A DNA stretch of 64,000 bases from assembly GCF_003144115.1 (NCBI RefSeq), contig NW_020312023.1, positions 88,628-152,627 on the forward strand, written 5' to 3'. The stretch is from Tilletiopsis washingtonensis (lineage: Eukaryota > Basidiomycota > Exobasidiomycetes > Entylomatales). Both the position numbers and the translations under genes were made by a program. Below the pieces are notes generated by a model that was not told where the DNA came from, ran no database searches, and saw nothing but the letters and a program-made list of their open reading frames with translations. Positions 1 to 11,757 of this stretch are shown one piece after another; the stretch's first letter is position 1; each line of letters begins with the position of its first letter.

Positions 1-3000
1 TCGGCGACATCGACGTGCAGGGGCCGCCGTTTCCGACGGACGCGGTCTGCGGCTTTCTCTGTGCCGCGCTCGCACTCGCCTGCTCCGACCCAACGCTCGC
101 AGCCAGGAAGCTGGAGGAGAAGGTGCTCGGCTGGCTGCAGGCCGTCTGGTCGCCACTCAACGGCAGCACCAAAGGCTTCAAGCGTGCCCGAGTCGAGGAA
201 CACGATCCGTGCGATGTCGCACTACTCTTGTCTCGAGTCTGCCGCCTGCACCGCGAGCCTGCTTTCAACCGCGGCAGGTCAATGCTGCCGACGTGCGCCA
301 CGGTGACAGCCCTCACACGAGAGCGCGAAGGCAGCACCATCCGCGACTACCTGCTGCGCTGCGACCTCACCGGTGCTGGCGAGGGCGGTGCGGGCCCGAA
401 TGTAGCGAGCCATTCCCAGTCCATGACGTCCGCCGCGCTCGAGCTCGACGAGAGCACGCCACTGCGCGGTCTCGAGTCTCTGGAGCTGCGCTGCCTCAAA
501 TTTCTCGAGCGAGCGCTGGGCGATTTCGAGCTGGAATGGACGCAGCCAGAGGAAGGCTCGGGCATGGTCAATCTCATCACGAGCGGCAAGCTGGAGCAGA
601 CGCGCCGCTCACTCGACTTCACGGTGCTCGTGCTGCTCTTCAACGCAACGCTGGCGCTCAACTATATCTCAGCCCCGCCGCAGCTGGGCTTCAGCGCCAG
701 CCGGCTTTTCCTCGCTGTGCTTGGCGTCTGCTCTCAAGAACGCTGGTCAAGCCTCGACCGCGCCGAGATCTTGCGCGGCATCGAGCCGCTACTGCCGCTC
801 ACGTGCACTGCTCAAACGCATGGTGTTGCAGCTGGCCAGCACGGGCTCGTCCAGGCGGGCCGCCAGTCCGGCGTGCGCCACGAGGTGCTGCGTGCACAGC
901 AATCAACGGCGAACGCTCATAGTCAGGCCGCGTCGGATGTTCCGCATCCAGATGCGTTCCTATCGCTCGTCTGGCGACGGGCTGAGCTGCAAGAGGCGAC
1001 GCTCGACCGTCTGCGCAGCGTGCACGAGGTCGCGACGAGCTCCGACAGCCATGTCGAGTTCAAAGGGCGGTCCGGCGCTTCGCAGGAAGAGACCGATACG
1101 TGGGCGCCCCGCGCGCGAAAGGAGAGCACCGGCTTCGAAGGAGCCGACACGGACAGCCAGGCCCTGTCCGCATGCGTGAGCATCTGCCTCGGTGGCCTCG
1201 CAGACATACCTCGCCTGCAGGGTCGCTCGCGCGGCGAGAAAGCAAAGGCGAGGATCAGTCAGCCATCGTCGGATGCGTGGCTCGGACACTCGGCAGCTCC
1301 GCTCGTCCCCGGCACGACCGACCAGGCGCTTGCAGCCTTGATCATCGACGGCCCGATCGAGCGCCTGGAAGCGACACTGAGCGTGCTGGCTCGCCTTTAC
1401 GCTCAAGGGCGGCTGCATCTGAGCCAGCGCAACATCAGCGACATTTTAGAGCGCCTCGGCGACGACGTCCTGCCGGACTACCAATACCAGCACAGCGAGC
1501 ACTCGCAGCTGATCGCCATCGATCTGCTCGACGGCACGATGCACGCATGGACCGACGAGGCGGCGCACAGCGTGGAGCTGGCGCAGAAGGCGGACCGGTT
1601 CTGCACTTTCCTCGTCAAGCAGCTGTCCAAGCAGCGAGCTGCGATGCAGTCGCAGGTGAGTGCTCAGAGCTCATGACTAGTCAGCGCAGCGTGGTCTGAT
1701 GCCTTCGCTCCAGTGGCGCGTGCGTCTCCGCCTGGCATCCTTCATCGAACGCTTGCTCGTTCGCTCCACCGGCGGCACGGGCACAGGTGGCGCGCGCACT
1801 GCGCCGTGGCAGTCGAAGCGGGCGGTGTTGAAGCCCGAGAGCCTGCTCGGCATGCTGCTGGAGCTCGTCAAGGACGACGACATGCGTGTGCGCTTCGCCG
1901 CCGCAAGCACGTGCGGGCGCCTCTTCGAGCTGGTCGGCTCAGCCCAGCTCGCCGTGACTGCGAGCTCGCTGTATGATCAGCTGCGCGAGCTTCTGCCGAC
2001 CGCCACCGACGATGCGAGCCTAATGATGGCGCGGCTCCTGACTCTCGGCAACGTACTCGTGGCTAGCGCTCCGGTCCGGCATCTCGCGCTGTACCACCTC
2101 GTCGAGCTGGCCTTTGTCACGTCGGAGTATCACGCCGCGACGTTGGCCATCCTCCGCTGCGTAGCTGCGCGGCTAGGCTTTGACGAGACGCGCGACCTCT
2201 GGCACCACTTTGCCGGCTCCGTGTCCTGGTCGATGGCGCAGAGCGATTACGACGTGCTCAAAGCGCCCTATCACATTCTGGGCTACACGTCGCGCCGGCA
2301 GTGCCTCGATCACACGTTCCGCCCCGTGGCCAGCATGCTCCTGGCGCAGCCCAACCTGCTGCAGGACTTCGAGAAGCTCGCCAGCTTCCTGAAGATCTCT
2401 TCTGCGCAGGCAATGCGCGAATGCCTGCCGTTCATCGTCGGTGTCGACCTGGGACTGAGCGGCGAAGACGCCGCGAGCCGCGGTGCGCTGAGCTCGGCGG
2501 CGCTCTACGGCGAGCGCTGGACTATCGTGAACCAGCACCTTCTCGAGCGCTGGCACTGCACCGGCACGCCGCAGGTCATGAGCGATCTCCTCTCGAAGCT
2601 GGCCGATCAGGTCGTCGTCACTCTGCTGCGCAACTTCTACGAGCCAGTGGAAGCTTCGAACGAGACGAAGCGCGGGACCGGCGCCACTGGCGGCAGCTCT
2701 GCCCGCATTGCCGATGCCGTGCTCCGCAGCATTGGCAGCGCCGACGCAGCCTGTGCGACAGAGCTCAAGCACCTGATGTTCGACATAGGCCATGCCGCGA
2801 CCGCCTCGCTGCACGAGCCTCCGCGCCCGATGTGCAACGCGCTGGGCACCTACCACGCCCTTCGCACCTTTGCGCGCGGGCCGGTCGCCATCTTCAGCGT
2901 GTCCAGCTCGTACCACATCGTCGGGCAGATGCTCGAGCTCGTCTTTCGCGAGCGGCTCGTCAACGACCAGCTGCGCCATCTGCAAGCGCTCAAGCTCTTC

Positions 3001-6000
3001 CTCGCGCTCAGCTCGAAGGCGGTCTGCACGAGCGCCGTCGTGCTTCGTGCCCTCATCGACGGCGCTGTGACGCTTCTGGGCTATCTCGACCTGGTCGACG
3101 CCGCCGTAGGCCTCCTTGACTGGGCCTTTCGTGCGCTGTCGGCCTTGCCATCCGCGCCCTTGGAGCTTGCAGCTCTGCTCGTCAGCGTCGTCAGTCAGAC
3201 CGAGACGCACGCCAGCAGCAACGACTCGAGCGCGCGCAGGGCTGGCGAGCTGCTCTATGCGTGGCTCAACGAACGTCTTGTGCCCCGCTTGCTGGATGGC
3301 GCTGATCCGCGCTTCTTCCGCGCGGCCCTCGTCGTCTGGCCGCGCCCGCACTCTGCGCAGATGTCTGAGCACCTCGGTCTGGTCACGCTCGATGAGCTGA
3401 TCGATGCCATCTCCGCCATGCCGCAGCGCCCGGTCAACACCTGCACGCTGCAGCGCGTCGCTTCGGCCCTGCGGCAGGCAAACGCAGCGCAGAGGCGCCG
3501 CTTCTCCGCGGGAGCAGTGTGGCAGATACTTGAGCGGCAGAAGAGCGGAACGGGCGTGCGAATCGGCTCTCTCGCTACTCAGCAGGGCGACGCAGCCGCA
3601 CGAGCGTTTGCGGACATCATCTTCGTCTGCGAAGGCCAGCTGCACACGCCCTCCTATGACGCTCTGCCGGCCTCTGCTGACCCGGCAAGCTCGTACACTC
3701 TCGAGCCGCACGACAATGTGGGCGCAGTCGACGATCCACTGGTGTCGCTTCGAGCGCATCTCACGCTCCGCGTCGTCGACGCCTTGCGCGGCCCGGACGG
3801 ACTGCGCCGCTCCGGTCTGGTCACTCAGCGACTCCGCGCAATACTCGCGCTCATGCCGGGCGACATAAGCCATTGCTCGCCGCCGACGCAGCTGGCACGA
3901 CAGGAGCTTGAGTTGCTAACAGCCTTTCCGTCGCCGGCGCTGGTGCCGAAAGAACGCACCCTCGAGTCTCTCAGCTCTATCGATGCGCTGCGGCGAGCCG
4001 AGAGCTTCGATACCTGGGTCTGCTGGATGGCGTCGTTTGTGTGCGACTTTCAAGCGGGGCACGGCGCGCCGTCGTTCTTCGGACAGCTTTCGACGCTCGT
4101 GGCGGCCGATGCGCGCCTCGCTGGTGAGACGCTGCCGGTCCTCCTGCACGCGCTGCTACACAGCAGCGAGCTCGACGTCGACGGCACTGGTCCGACGAGC
4201 CGAGGAGCCGTCGAGCCAGAGGGTGATGCTGTGGAGCTCGCCTTCAAGCTCTACTTCGAGTCTCTACTGCGCAGCGACGCCGTTGACAAGAAGGTTTGGG
4301 CGGCCGTCATTGGCGTCATCCTTCACATGCGTCGCTTCGTCCGAGACCGCGATCTCCCGCTGAGCGGCGACCAGTGGCTGCGCGTCGACCTGCTGCTGCT
4401 GGCGCGTCGGGCTCGCGACTGCAAGCTGTTTGCTTCGTCGCTGCTGTTCATCGAGCTCGCACGCGAGCATCGTTCTGATGCTGCTGGCTCTGCCGAGCAG
4501 GACACGTCGCATCTGCTCTATAGCATCTACTCGAACATCGAGGACCCGGACGGCTTCTACTCGGTCAAGAACAGCGACGTGCGTGCTTCTCTCGTCCATC
4601 GCTTGCACCACGAGCAACGATGGGAGCGCGCCTTCAGCATGCATGCCGCCGATTACGAGTCGGAGCTCGCGGGAGCGCCTCGCACGCTCGACCTGCGCGA
4701 GAAGAAGGCGCCAGCGACGCTCGGCGTCGGACGCGCGCTGCACGAGCTCGGCTTCAACCGCCTAGCTGGCCTGCTCGGTCAAAGCTCGCTGCTCGACGCT
4801 ACGCCCAGCGCAGGGACCGACATCGCATACGACGTGGCTTGGCGCTCGGGCTCGTGGGACCTGCCTGCGAGCGGCAACGCGCAGCCCGGCACAAGCCAAG
4901 GCCTCTTCTCCGCGCTGCGTGCGCTGAACAGGGAACGCGACTCGCGCTCGATTGCCAGCGCGGTGTCTGGAGCGCTATCTCTAGAGCTGCGCGGCCTCAG
5001 CGACGTCGGTACGGAGGCCAACGCGGAGGCACGGCGCGTAGCGCGAGAGCTGCTGAGCTTGCGCGAGGTCGACCTCTGGCATTCAAAGTTCGTCGTCCCC
5101 GGCAGCTCCGAGCAAAGCCTGAGGGCGGCTCGCACCGCGTGGACTGCATTGCCGTCGACATTCGAGTGAGTGCCTCCGCTGCTGTGGCACGGTGCTCGAG
5201 GCTGACTGCTTTGCAGGTTCCAGGACATCGAGCGGATCTTGTCGGTGCGACACCTATTGCTCAGCTCGCAGCGACGGCAGTGCTCGGCAGACGACATCGG
5301 CTCTGGCTTGGGCGATGCTCTCTCGACCCAGCTTGCCTCTCTCGAGCAGTTGACGCTGCTTCGACTGAGTGAGGCTGCGCGCGAGCAAGACAGAGGACAG
5401 ACAGCGATGGGCGCTGTGACGCTCGCCGAGCCACTGAGCGAGGTCTTCGCGGGCACTGCCGACCTGGAGAGGCGGGCTCGTGCGCTGGTGACCGAGGAGT
5501 TCGCCAGCGTGCTCTGGGCGCAAGGAGAGCACGCCATCGCCATCCAGGCTCTCGAAGAGCACATCCAGCTGGACGCGCCAAATGGCATCGAAGCCGAGGT
5601 GCAGCGTGCAATGGTGCTCGCCAAGCTCGTGAGTCGACTCGCCTCTATGGTCCGCGAGGCGCTGACATCACATCTCGCAGGGACAATGGCGCGCGACTGC
5701 GCGGTCCGACCAGCCATTGGCGATTCACGATCGCTACTTCATGCCCGCGTGGCAGTACATTGAGCACTCCGACGTGTCGAGCGAGGAGCGTGGCAAGGTG
5801 GCCTATCTCTACGCCCAATTCGCGGACGAGCAATTCCGCGAGAGTAAGTCGTCGGAGGAGGCGCGCAAGCTCCGTGGCTTCGTGTCGGACCGGCGCGACG
5901 AAATCGCAGCGATCAGGTCGGAGCTCTTCTCCGAAAAGGACAAGATGCGGCAGCGGCTGTTGCGGCATCAAGAGACGACCGCAGCGAAGCTGCTCGCCAT

Positions 6001-8117
6001 GGATCAGGACCAGCTGGACGTGTGCCTGAGCTCGTGCCAGCTCTTCGCCGAGCAGGCCACGGCCATGTACGCCGTCGCGCTCAGCGAGTCGGACAGGCAC
6101 GACGACTCGATCACCCGCCTCGTGTCTCTGTGGTTCGAGCACAGCGACGACGAGACGTTCAACTCAACGCATCGCCCCGATCTGCTCTCGATCCCGTCGC
6201 GCAAGTTCATCCCGCTCACGCACCAGATCTCCTCGCGCCTCGCCAAGAGCGGCCCCAGTGCGCGCAGCACGCCAAGCAGCAACGCACCCACCAGCGAAGC
6301 CTTCCAGGCCATCATCTCGGCCTTGATGCTCAAGATGGCGGTCGACCATCCGTTCCACACCTTCTACGCGCTCTTCTCGCTGCGCAAGGGAGCAGTCGAC
6401 GAGCGCGAGAAGGTCAGCAGCGGCAGCGGTGGGCGTGTCTCGCAGCTCGTCGAGAGCGCTCCACAGGCGCGCGGCGCTGCAGCTGAGGAGATCATACACC
6501 AGCTGCGCACCCAGCCGCGCCTGGCGAGCCGGCTCAAGGCGCTGGAGAAGCTCGGCGATGCCTGCGTCGAGTGGGCAGAGCTTAAGCTCCAGGTGGCGTT
6601 TCCGCAGTATCACACGGAGGGGCGCATCCGGTCGGGCCGCCTCGCGATCCCCTCGAGGCCGGCGCTGCAGATCTTTGCGCTGCGCAACGTCCCCGTACCT
6701 GTCATCACGAGCCGCCTCGACATCGACCCCACGTGCAAGTACGAGTCATTCGTCTCGGTGGCCAGCTATGCGCCGCACTTCACGACCGCCGGTGGCATCC
6801 ACGTGCCGAAGATCACCGACTGCATCGGCAGCGACGGCAAGCAGTACAAGCAGCTGGTAAGGGATTATCATAGCGCTCAGGCATGGCCACTGCTGATCCA
6901 ACCCTTCTTAGTACAAGAACGATGACGACCTGCGCCAGGACGCCATCATGCAGCAGGTGTTTGGCCTGTGCAACGGCCTGCTGGAGAAGGACCGCGCGGC
7001 TCGCCGACGCAACCTTCGTGTGCGTACGTACGCCGTCGTGCCGCTCGGGCCTCAGTGCGGCCTGCTCGAGTTTGTGCCGGACACGGAGCCCATCGGCACG
7101 CCCATCATCACCACACACGCCGAGTAAGCTGCCTCCGCCGCCACAACAGCGGCTCATGCTGACATGCTCTGCCCAGGTTCCAGCCGGCCGGCCAGTACGA
7201 CGCCGCTGAGGCGCGCTCGCGGCTGTCGAAGCTGTACCGCTCCCCGCCTGCCGCACGCATTCAGGCCTTCAAGCAGGTATGCAAGGAGTTTGCGCCCACG
7301 TTCCGCTTCTACTTCCTCGACCGCCACAAGGAGCCGCTGTCGTGGCTCTCCACACGCCTCAACTACACGCGCAGCGTCGCCACGACGTCGATCGTGGGCC
7401 ACATGCTCGGCATCGGCGACCGTCACGTCTCCAACATCCTCATGGACAACGGCACGGGCGAGGTGGTGCACATCGACTTTGGCGTCGCCTTCGAGCAGGT
7501 GAGTGCGCTGCCGCAACATCCTGCTGCACAGTGACTGACTCGCTCGCTCTGTCAGGGCCGGCTGCTGCCGGTGCCCGAGCTCGTGCCCTTCCGTCTGACG
7601 CGCGACATCATTGACGGCATGGGCATGGCCGGTACCGAGGGCGTGTACCGGCGCTGCTGCGAGGAGACGCTGCGCGTGTTGCGCGAGGGCGCTGATGTCG
7701 TCAAGACCGTGCTGGAGGTCTTCCGTTACGACCCGCTGTGGGCGTGGTGAGTGGCTTGGCGAGACATGCTGACTGCGTGGCGCTGAAAGCTCCGCTCGTC
7801 TGTGCAGGTCCTCGAATCCCGTCAAAGTGCTCAAAGCACAGGGAGCTGGCGACGACAACGTCGCCGCCATGAACCGCGCCGCCAAGGGCGACGCTCGGCG
7901 CAGCCGTCCCTCGGCCCGCGCCAGCGGCGAGGTCGAAGACACGGGCGACGGCGCGCGCGACACGGCCGAGCTGCTCGCCGAGCGCGCCATCAGCTCCGTC
8001 ATGGCCAAGCTGTCGGCGTCGCTCAGCGTCGAGTACACGGTCAACGACCTCATTCAGCAGGCGACGAACCCCGACAACCTCGGCACGATCTTCCACGGCT
8101 GGCAGCCGGCGCTTTGA
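1..8117 (+). CDS. tel1: Tel1/ATM-type PI3K-related protein kinase, 5' partial
   Basis: Serine/threonine kinase of the ATM/Tel1 family, which signals DNA double-strand breaks and maintains telomeres in the nucleus. The reading frame is open to the window edge, so the N-terminus is missing. Exons: 3-1655, 1690-5165, 5217-5628, 5681-6856, 6912-7123, 7177-7498, 7556-7746, 7808-8117, giving about 2583 residues. The C-terminal third holds the PI3K-like kinase domain: DDDLRQD, the catalytic loop GDRHVSNIL, and HIDFG as the DFG element. The segment [19 protein letters not shown] is characteristic of ATM rather than ATR, TOR or DNA-PK. A FATC tail ends in IFHGWQPAL. Upstream is helical-repeat and FAT-like sequence of low complexity. 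Introns are 34-61 nt. The next gene is convergent, 169 bp away. Family assignment is strong; the large second exon could hide a further small intron. Confidence 0.93.
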
Positions 8118-8286
8118 CGGCCGACGTCCCTCCGATCCGCCGGCTCTCTCTCTCTGGCAACATCTTCCGCTCCGTCGACGCACAAACATCCTTCCGCATC
8201 GCCACGTCACCTGCACGAGCAAACACACTTCCGCATCAGGGCACATTGTCACCCGACCAAGAACCCTTTAATTGACCTTCGACCCA

Positions 8287-9098
8287 TCAGCACGACGTGA
8301 GCGGCTTGACGTCCTCGCACGGGCTCATGGGACTCTGCTTGCGCCCCTCGCACGAGCTCGACTTGCGCCGCACGTCGCTGGAGATGGACGACTTGCGCTT
8401 GGTGGGCGTGGCGCTGCTGCGCTTCGGAGTGGGGCGCTTGACCTCCCGCTTCTGCGCCATTTGGCTGTTGCGCGCAATCCTCTCGAGGGCCAGCTTCCAC
8501 GTGCACTGCTTGCCGAGCTCGGCGCACGTCGTGCACACGCCGCTGGCCTCTGGCGCGCGCTGGCCAGGCTCGGCCTGGACGCCGCACCTGATCTTGCGGT
8601 GCTTGCACTGGTCGCAGGAGTACATGATGCGCTCTTCCGTGCTTGTGGTTGTCGTCGTCGTCGCACCCGTGGCGATCTGTTGAGGCTGCGGGAGACGCGG
8701 CTGAAGGATCCACAGCTCGTCCTTCTGCACGAAGGGAACAGCCTCGCCGGGCGCGCGGGCTGAGCCCAACGCCTGACTCGGCACGATTGACGAGCTGGCA
8801 AGCGATGCAGCCGGGCGAGCCGCAGCCGTGCGAGGCGCGGGCGCAGGAGAGGCGAAGCGCGTGGGCGGCGTTGCGAAGCCGAGGCGAGACGCTGCCGCTG
8901 GCGTCGAGCCGGACAGGCGGGCAGGAGGCGCCGGCGACGGCGACGCAGACCTCGACGTCACAGCGCTCAGGGTCCGGATGTGCGCAGTCAGGTGCGGCTG
9001 CGAATGGCTCGCGCGTCAGCTGGTGCTCAGCCCGGGTCAGAGACGGACGAGCTTCTCACCGGGATGAACGGACGTGCGTGTGAGCGTGCGTACATCAT
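8287..9098 (-). CDS. Small Zn2Cys6 binuclear-cluster protein
   Basis: Putative DNA-binding regulator. Model: exon 9060-9098, intron 8998-9059 (62 nt, GTGAGA donor, CTGAC branch, CAG acceptor), exon 8287-8997, giving about 249 residues. The Zn2Cys6 cluster lies late, at residues 141-178, with spacing C-x2-C-x6-C-x16-C-x2-C-x6-C. It is preceded by a Ser/Pro/Ala-rich segment and followed by a basic Ser/Lys-rich tail with SP sites. No fungal_trans middle-homology region is present, so this is an unusually short member of the class. The long exon has no ATG ahead of the cluster at residue 138, so the 13-residue first exon is inferred from splice signals; a protein starting at 8625 is the alternative. 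It converges on tel1. Confidence 0.65.
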
Positions 9099-10133
9099 GG
9101 CGAGCGTTTGCACAGGTGGACCAGGTATGACAGGGTGAAGAAGGAAGAAGGAGCGTCGGTCAGCCAGGGGCGAGCGAAGGTGACAGTAGACTCGAGTGAC
9201 CCGCTCCTCTGCGCACCATCGCGCACGAGCCAGCACACGAGAGGGACATGCACGGATGCACGGCACCAGCACAGCTTCCGCTGACCACCTCGATCGATCC
9301 CCGGCCAGAGAGTCGATGCCCGAGCGACCTGCGCGAAGATGTGTGCGTCCTCAGGGGTCACCGCCGCGCGTGGAGCACACGCTACGGCATCGCGGGCACG
9401 GCCCGCCGCGCGCTGCCGCGCGCCGCCTGCCGCTGTGGTGGTGCGTCTCTGGAGGCGTCAGCCGCCTATCACGCGAAGGCCTACTCCTGCACTTTGACGG
9501 CCTGGCCGGGCAGATGAGCGCGAGCACATCACCTGTCCGCAATTCAGCCGGATAACATCCAAAGGGACAGCCGGCAGAGTCGTGACGGGCGACATTGAGG
9601 GGCCGCATGGCACTGCCGCCGTGCGAAGATCTACCCCACGCAATCAGCAGCGGCGGGCCGCAACTCGTCCTTAAGACAGTCAATCGAATGCCGCCGTCGT
9701 CTCGCCGACTGCCCCCCTCACCTCGCACCGAGAGCATCGGTGCCTGGAGCTACGGCCCGCCGCACGCTAGAAGGCAGCTCAGCTCCGGCACTCTCACTCG
9801 GCTGCCGCCGATGCGAAGACACTGAAGCACCGTTGGAGACGAGGCAGGGCAGCAGTCACAGCACACGGCGTAGAGCTGAATGAAGATGACTTGCAGACGC
9901 ACGGCCGCTGCGCGCGAGCAGTGGCTGGGCGTGAGCCGCAGCGGCAAGGATGGTGATACAAGGCAGCCGGGCCATGCCTGGCGCGGCGGGCGGGCGGTGC
10001 GTGGAATGATCGATGATGCGGTCGAAAGGGACATGGCCGGGACTGGGGCAGACGGGACGGGCGTGACAGGGATTTTGCACAGCAGAGTGGGTGCGCTGGC
10101 ACCTGCTTGCGTACGGCGAGAGAGAGAAGGCGC
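9099..10133. other. Intergenic: 5' flank of Zn2Cys6 gene and 3' flank of skp1
   Basis: About 1 kb between two minus-strand genes. Short overlapping ORFs on both strands show no family similarity and no consistent splice structure. I see no tRNA A/B-box pair and no repeat. It presumably holds the promoter of the Zn2Cys6 gene and the skp1 3' UTR. Confidence 0.5.
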
Positions 10134-11237
10134 TCAGCGCTCCTCGGCCCATTCCTGGCGGCGGGAAGCAGTGTGAGCTCTCGGTTGGTGCACAGACCAG
10201 AGGCTCGCGCCGCGGCACTCACGTTCTCCTTGCGGATCTGCGCCTCCTCCTCGGGCGTAAAGTCGTTCTGGATGTTGAAGAGCTTGCGGATCTCCTCGGG
10301 CGTCTTGCCCTTGATCATGTTGGCCACCGTCTTGCAGCCGACGTCCAGCAGCGGCTTGATGTCGAGGTAGTTGGCCGCGAGGATGATCTCGAACAGCATC
10401 TCTGCGAGCCATGCGGGGTCAGCACAGGCGTGCACACGCATTTCACGAGGTGCACGCACCCTGGTCCACCTGGATGAACTTGGCATCCCACTCGGAGATG
10501 TCCGTCGTGCGCTTGCGCGACTCCTCAGCGTCGTCGGCCGGCGGCGGCGCATCGGCGCGGTGGTGCGAGCAGTACTCCAGAACCTGCAGGGGCGTGTCAG
10601 TCTCGCTGCTCCTCTCATGGACATAGGGATGCCATGCCCGTGCGCAGCCCGGGGCCGTCATCACGAGCGGGCGCGCGGTAAAAAGCCATGGGCGTAGCCG
10701 GCAGGCGGCGATGAAGGCAGCGCATTGGGACCTTCTGCTGTGCAGCACACATCGCTGTCGTTCTCGCCTCTGCTCGCCACGGGCAACCTGGACGGCCTGG
10801 CACTCTCGCGACCCTCATGCTGCCCGTCGTGCCGCTGTGCCTCGCACTCCCTACAGCCCCCACCTTCTGCTCCGTCCCCGTGGCGCAGCCTGACTCACCT
10901 TCTTCAGCACATTGGCCGAGACATTCACCAGCGGGATGGGCATGTCCTCGCCCTCGGACAGGTCTGCGAAGGAGCATGAGCTGAGTCCAGGGCCACAGGT
11001 GCGATCATGTAGCGATTCAGCAGCTCGTTGCGCCTCAGGTTGCACCGCCGCCAAGCATGCATACCGCAGTCACGCACACAACGGCTACTTCCCAATTTCA
11101 TGCGCCATCTCGCAGCCTCAAGTCCTGCGCAGGCATGGCGACTCACCCTCCATCATGTTCTTGATGAGCGTGGAGCGCTCAGCGACGTCCTTCTCGACGG
11201 TGAACTGCTCATTGTCGGACGTGGAGAGGACGACCAT
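10134..11237 (-). CDS. skp1: Skp1, SCF ubiquitin ligase adaptor
   Basis: Adaptor linking cullin to F-box proteins in SCF E3 ligases; also used in other F-box complexes. Exons in transcription order: 11147-11237, 10899-10963, 10460-10583, 10223-10401, 10134-10154, giving 159 residues, the normal family length. The N-terminal BTB/POZ-like half starts [12 protein letters not shown] and includes the KNMMED and PIPLVNV segments. The C-terminal F-box-binding half contains the Skp1 signature [19 protein letters not shown], then [18 protein letters not shown], and ends NEWAEER. The last exon encodes only six residues. Introns are 68, 58, 315 and 183 nt, longer than in neighbouring genes. It is transcribed divergently from eaf1 across a 520-bp gap. 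Identification is secure. Confidence 0.96.
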
Positions 11238-11757
11238 GGCGAGCGACGGAGCGGGGTGGGGCGCGGTGCTTTGATCTACGAAGGCAGGCGAGCTGAAGGT
11301 GTGCGGTGCAGTGCGAGCGAGCGAGGTGGAGTGGAGGGAGACGTGGAGAGCAGGCTGAGGGTCTGGCGCACTGGCCACGACGGCGCCCACGTACGACGCC
11401 AGCACAACGGAGTCGCACGCTGAGCCGCGCTTGGCGGGCGGCGGCGCCAGGCCGGCCGTCAGCGCTTTGGGCTGGGCCGCGCGACGCGACGGCCGTCGCA
11501 CGTGACGCGCCATCCCGTCTCACCATCCGCCATTCCTATCCCATCACAACCCCTCTCGATACCCGCTCGCGCACCCGCTTCCCGGCTGCGCAGTTTCAGC
11601 TGCATTGGTGACTGCTGGCGTATCTCTGTCAAACGAACAGTTCGCCGACAGACCCAGCTCGCGAGCTCGTCGCCCACCGGCGCGCCGCGCATCGCATCAG
11701 CACGGCCCAAGGGTCACTGCAGCCGCGCCCATCGCTGCACCTGGGAGCGCCGCTAAG
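11238..11757. promoter_or_regulatory. Shared 5' region of skp1 and eaf1
   Basis: A 520-bp head-to-head interval between two start codons, so it should hold both promoters. I found no convincing TATA element. The frame leading into eaf1 is open upstream but has no ATG before 11758. Confidence 0.55.

Noticed and set aside
2173-3873. 566-codon minus-strand ORF within tel1
   Set aside because: Antisense to the continuous tel1 exon; no independent evidence.
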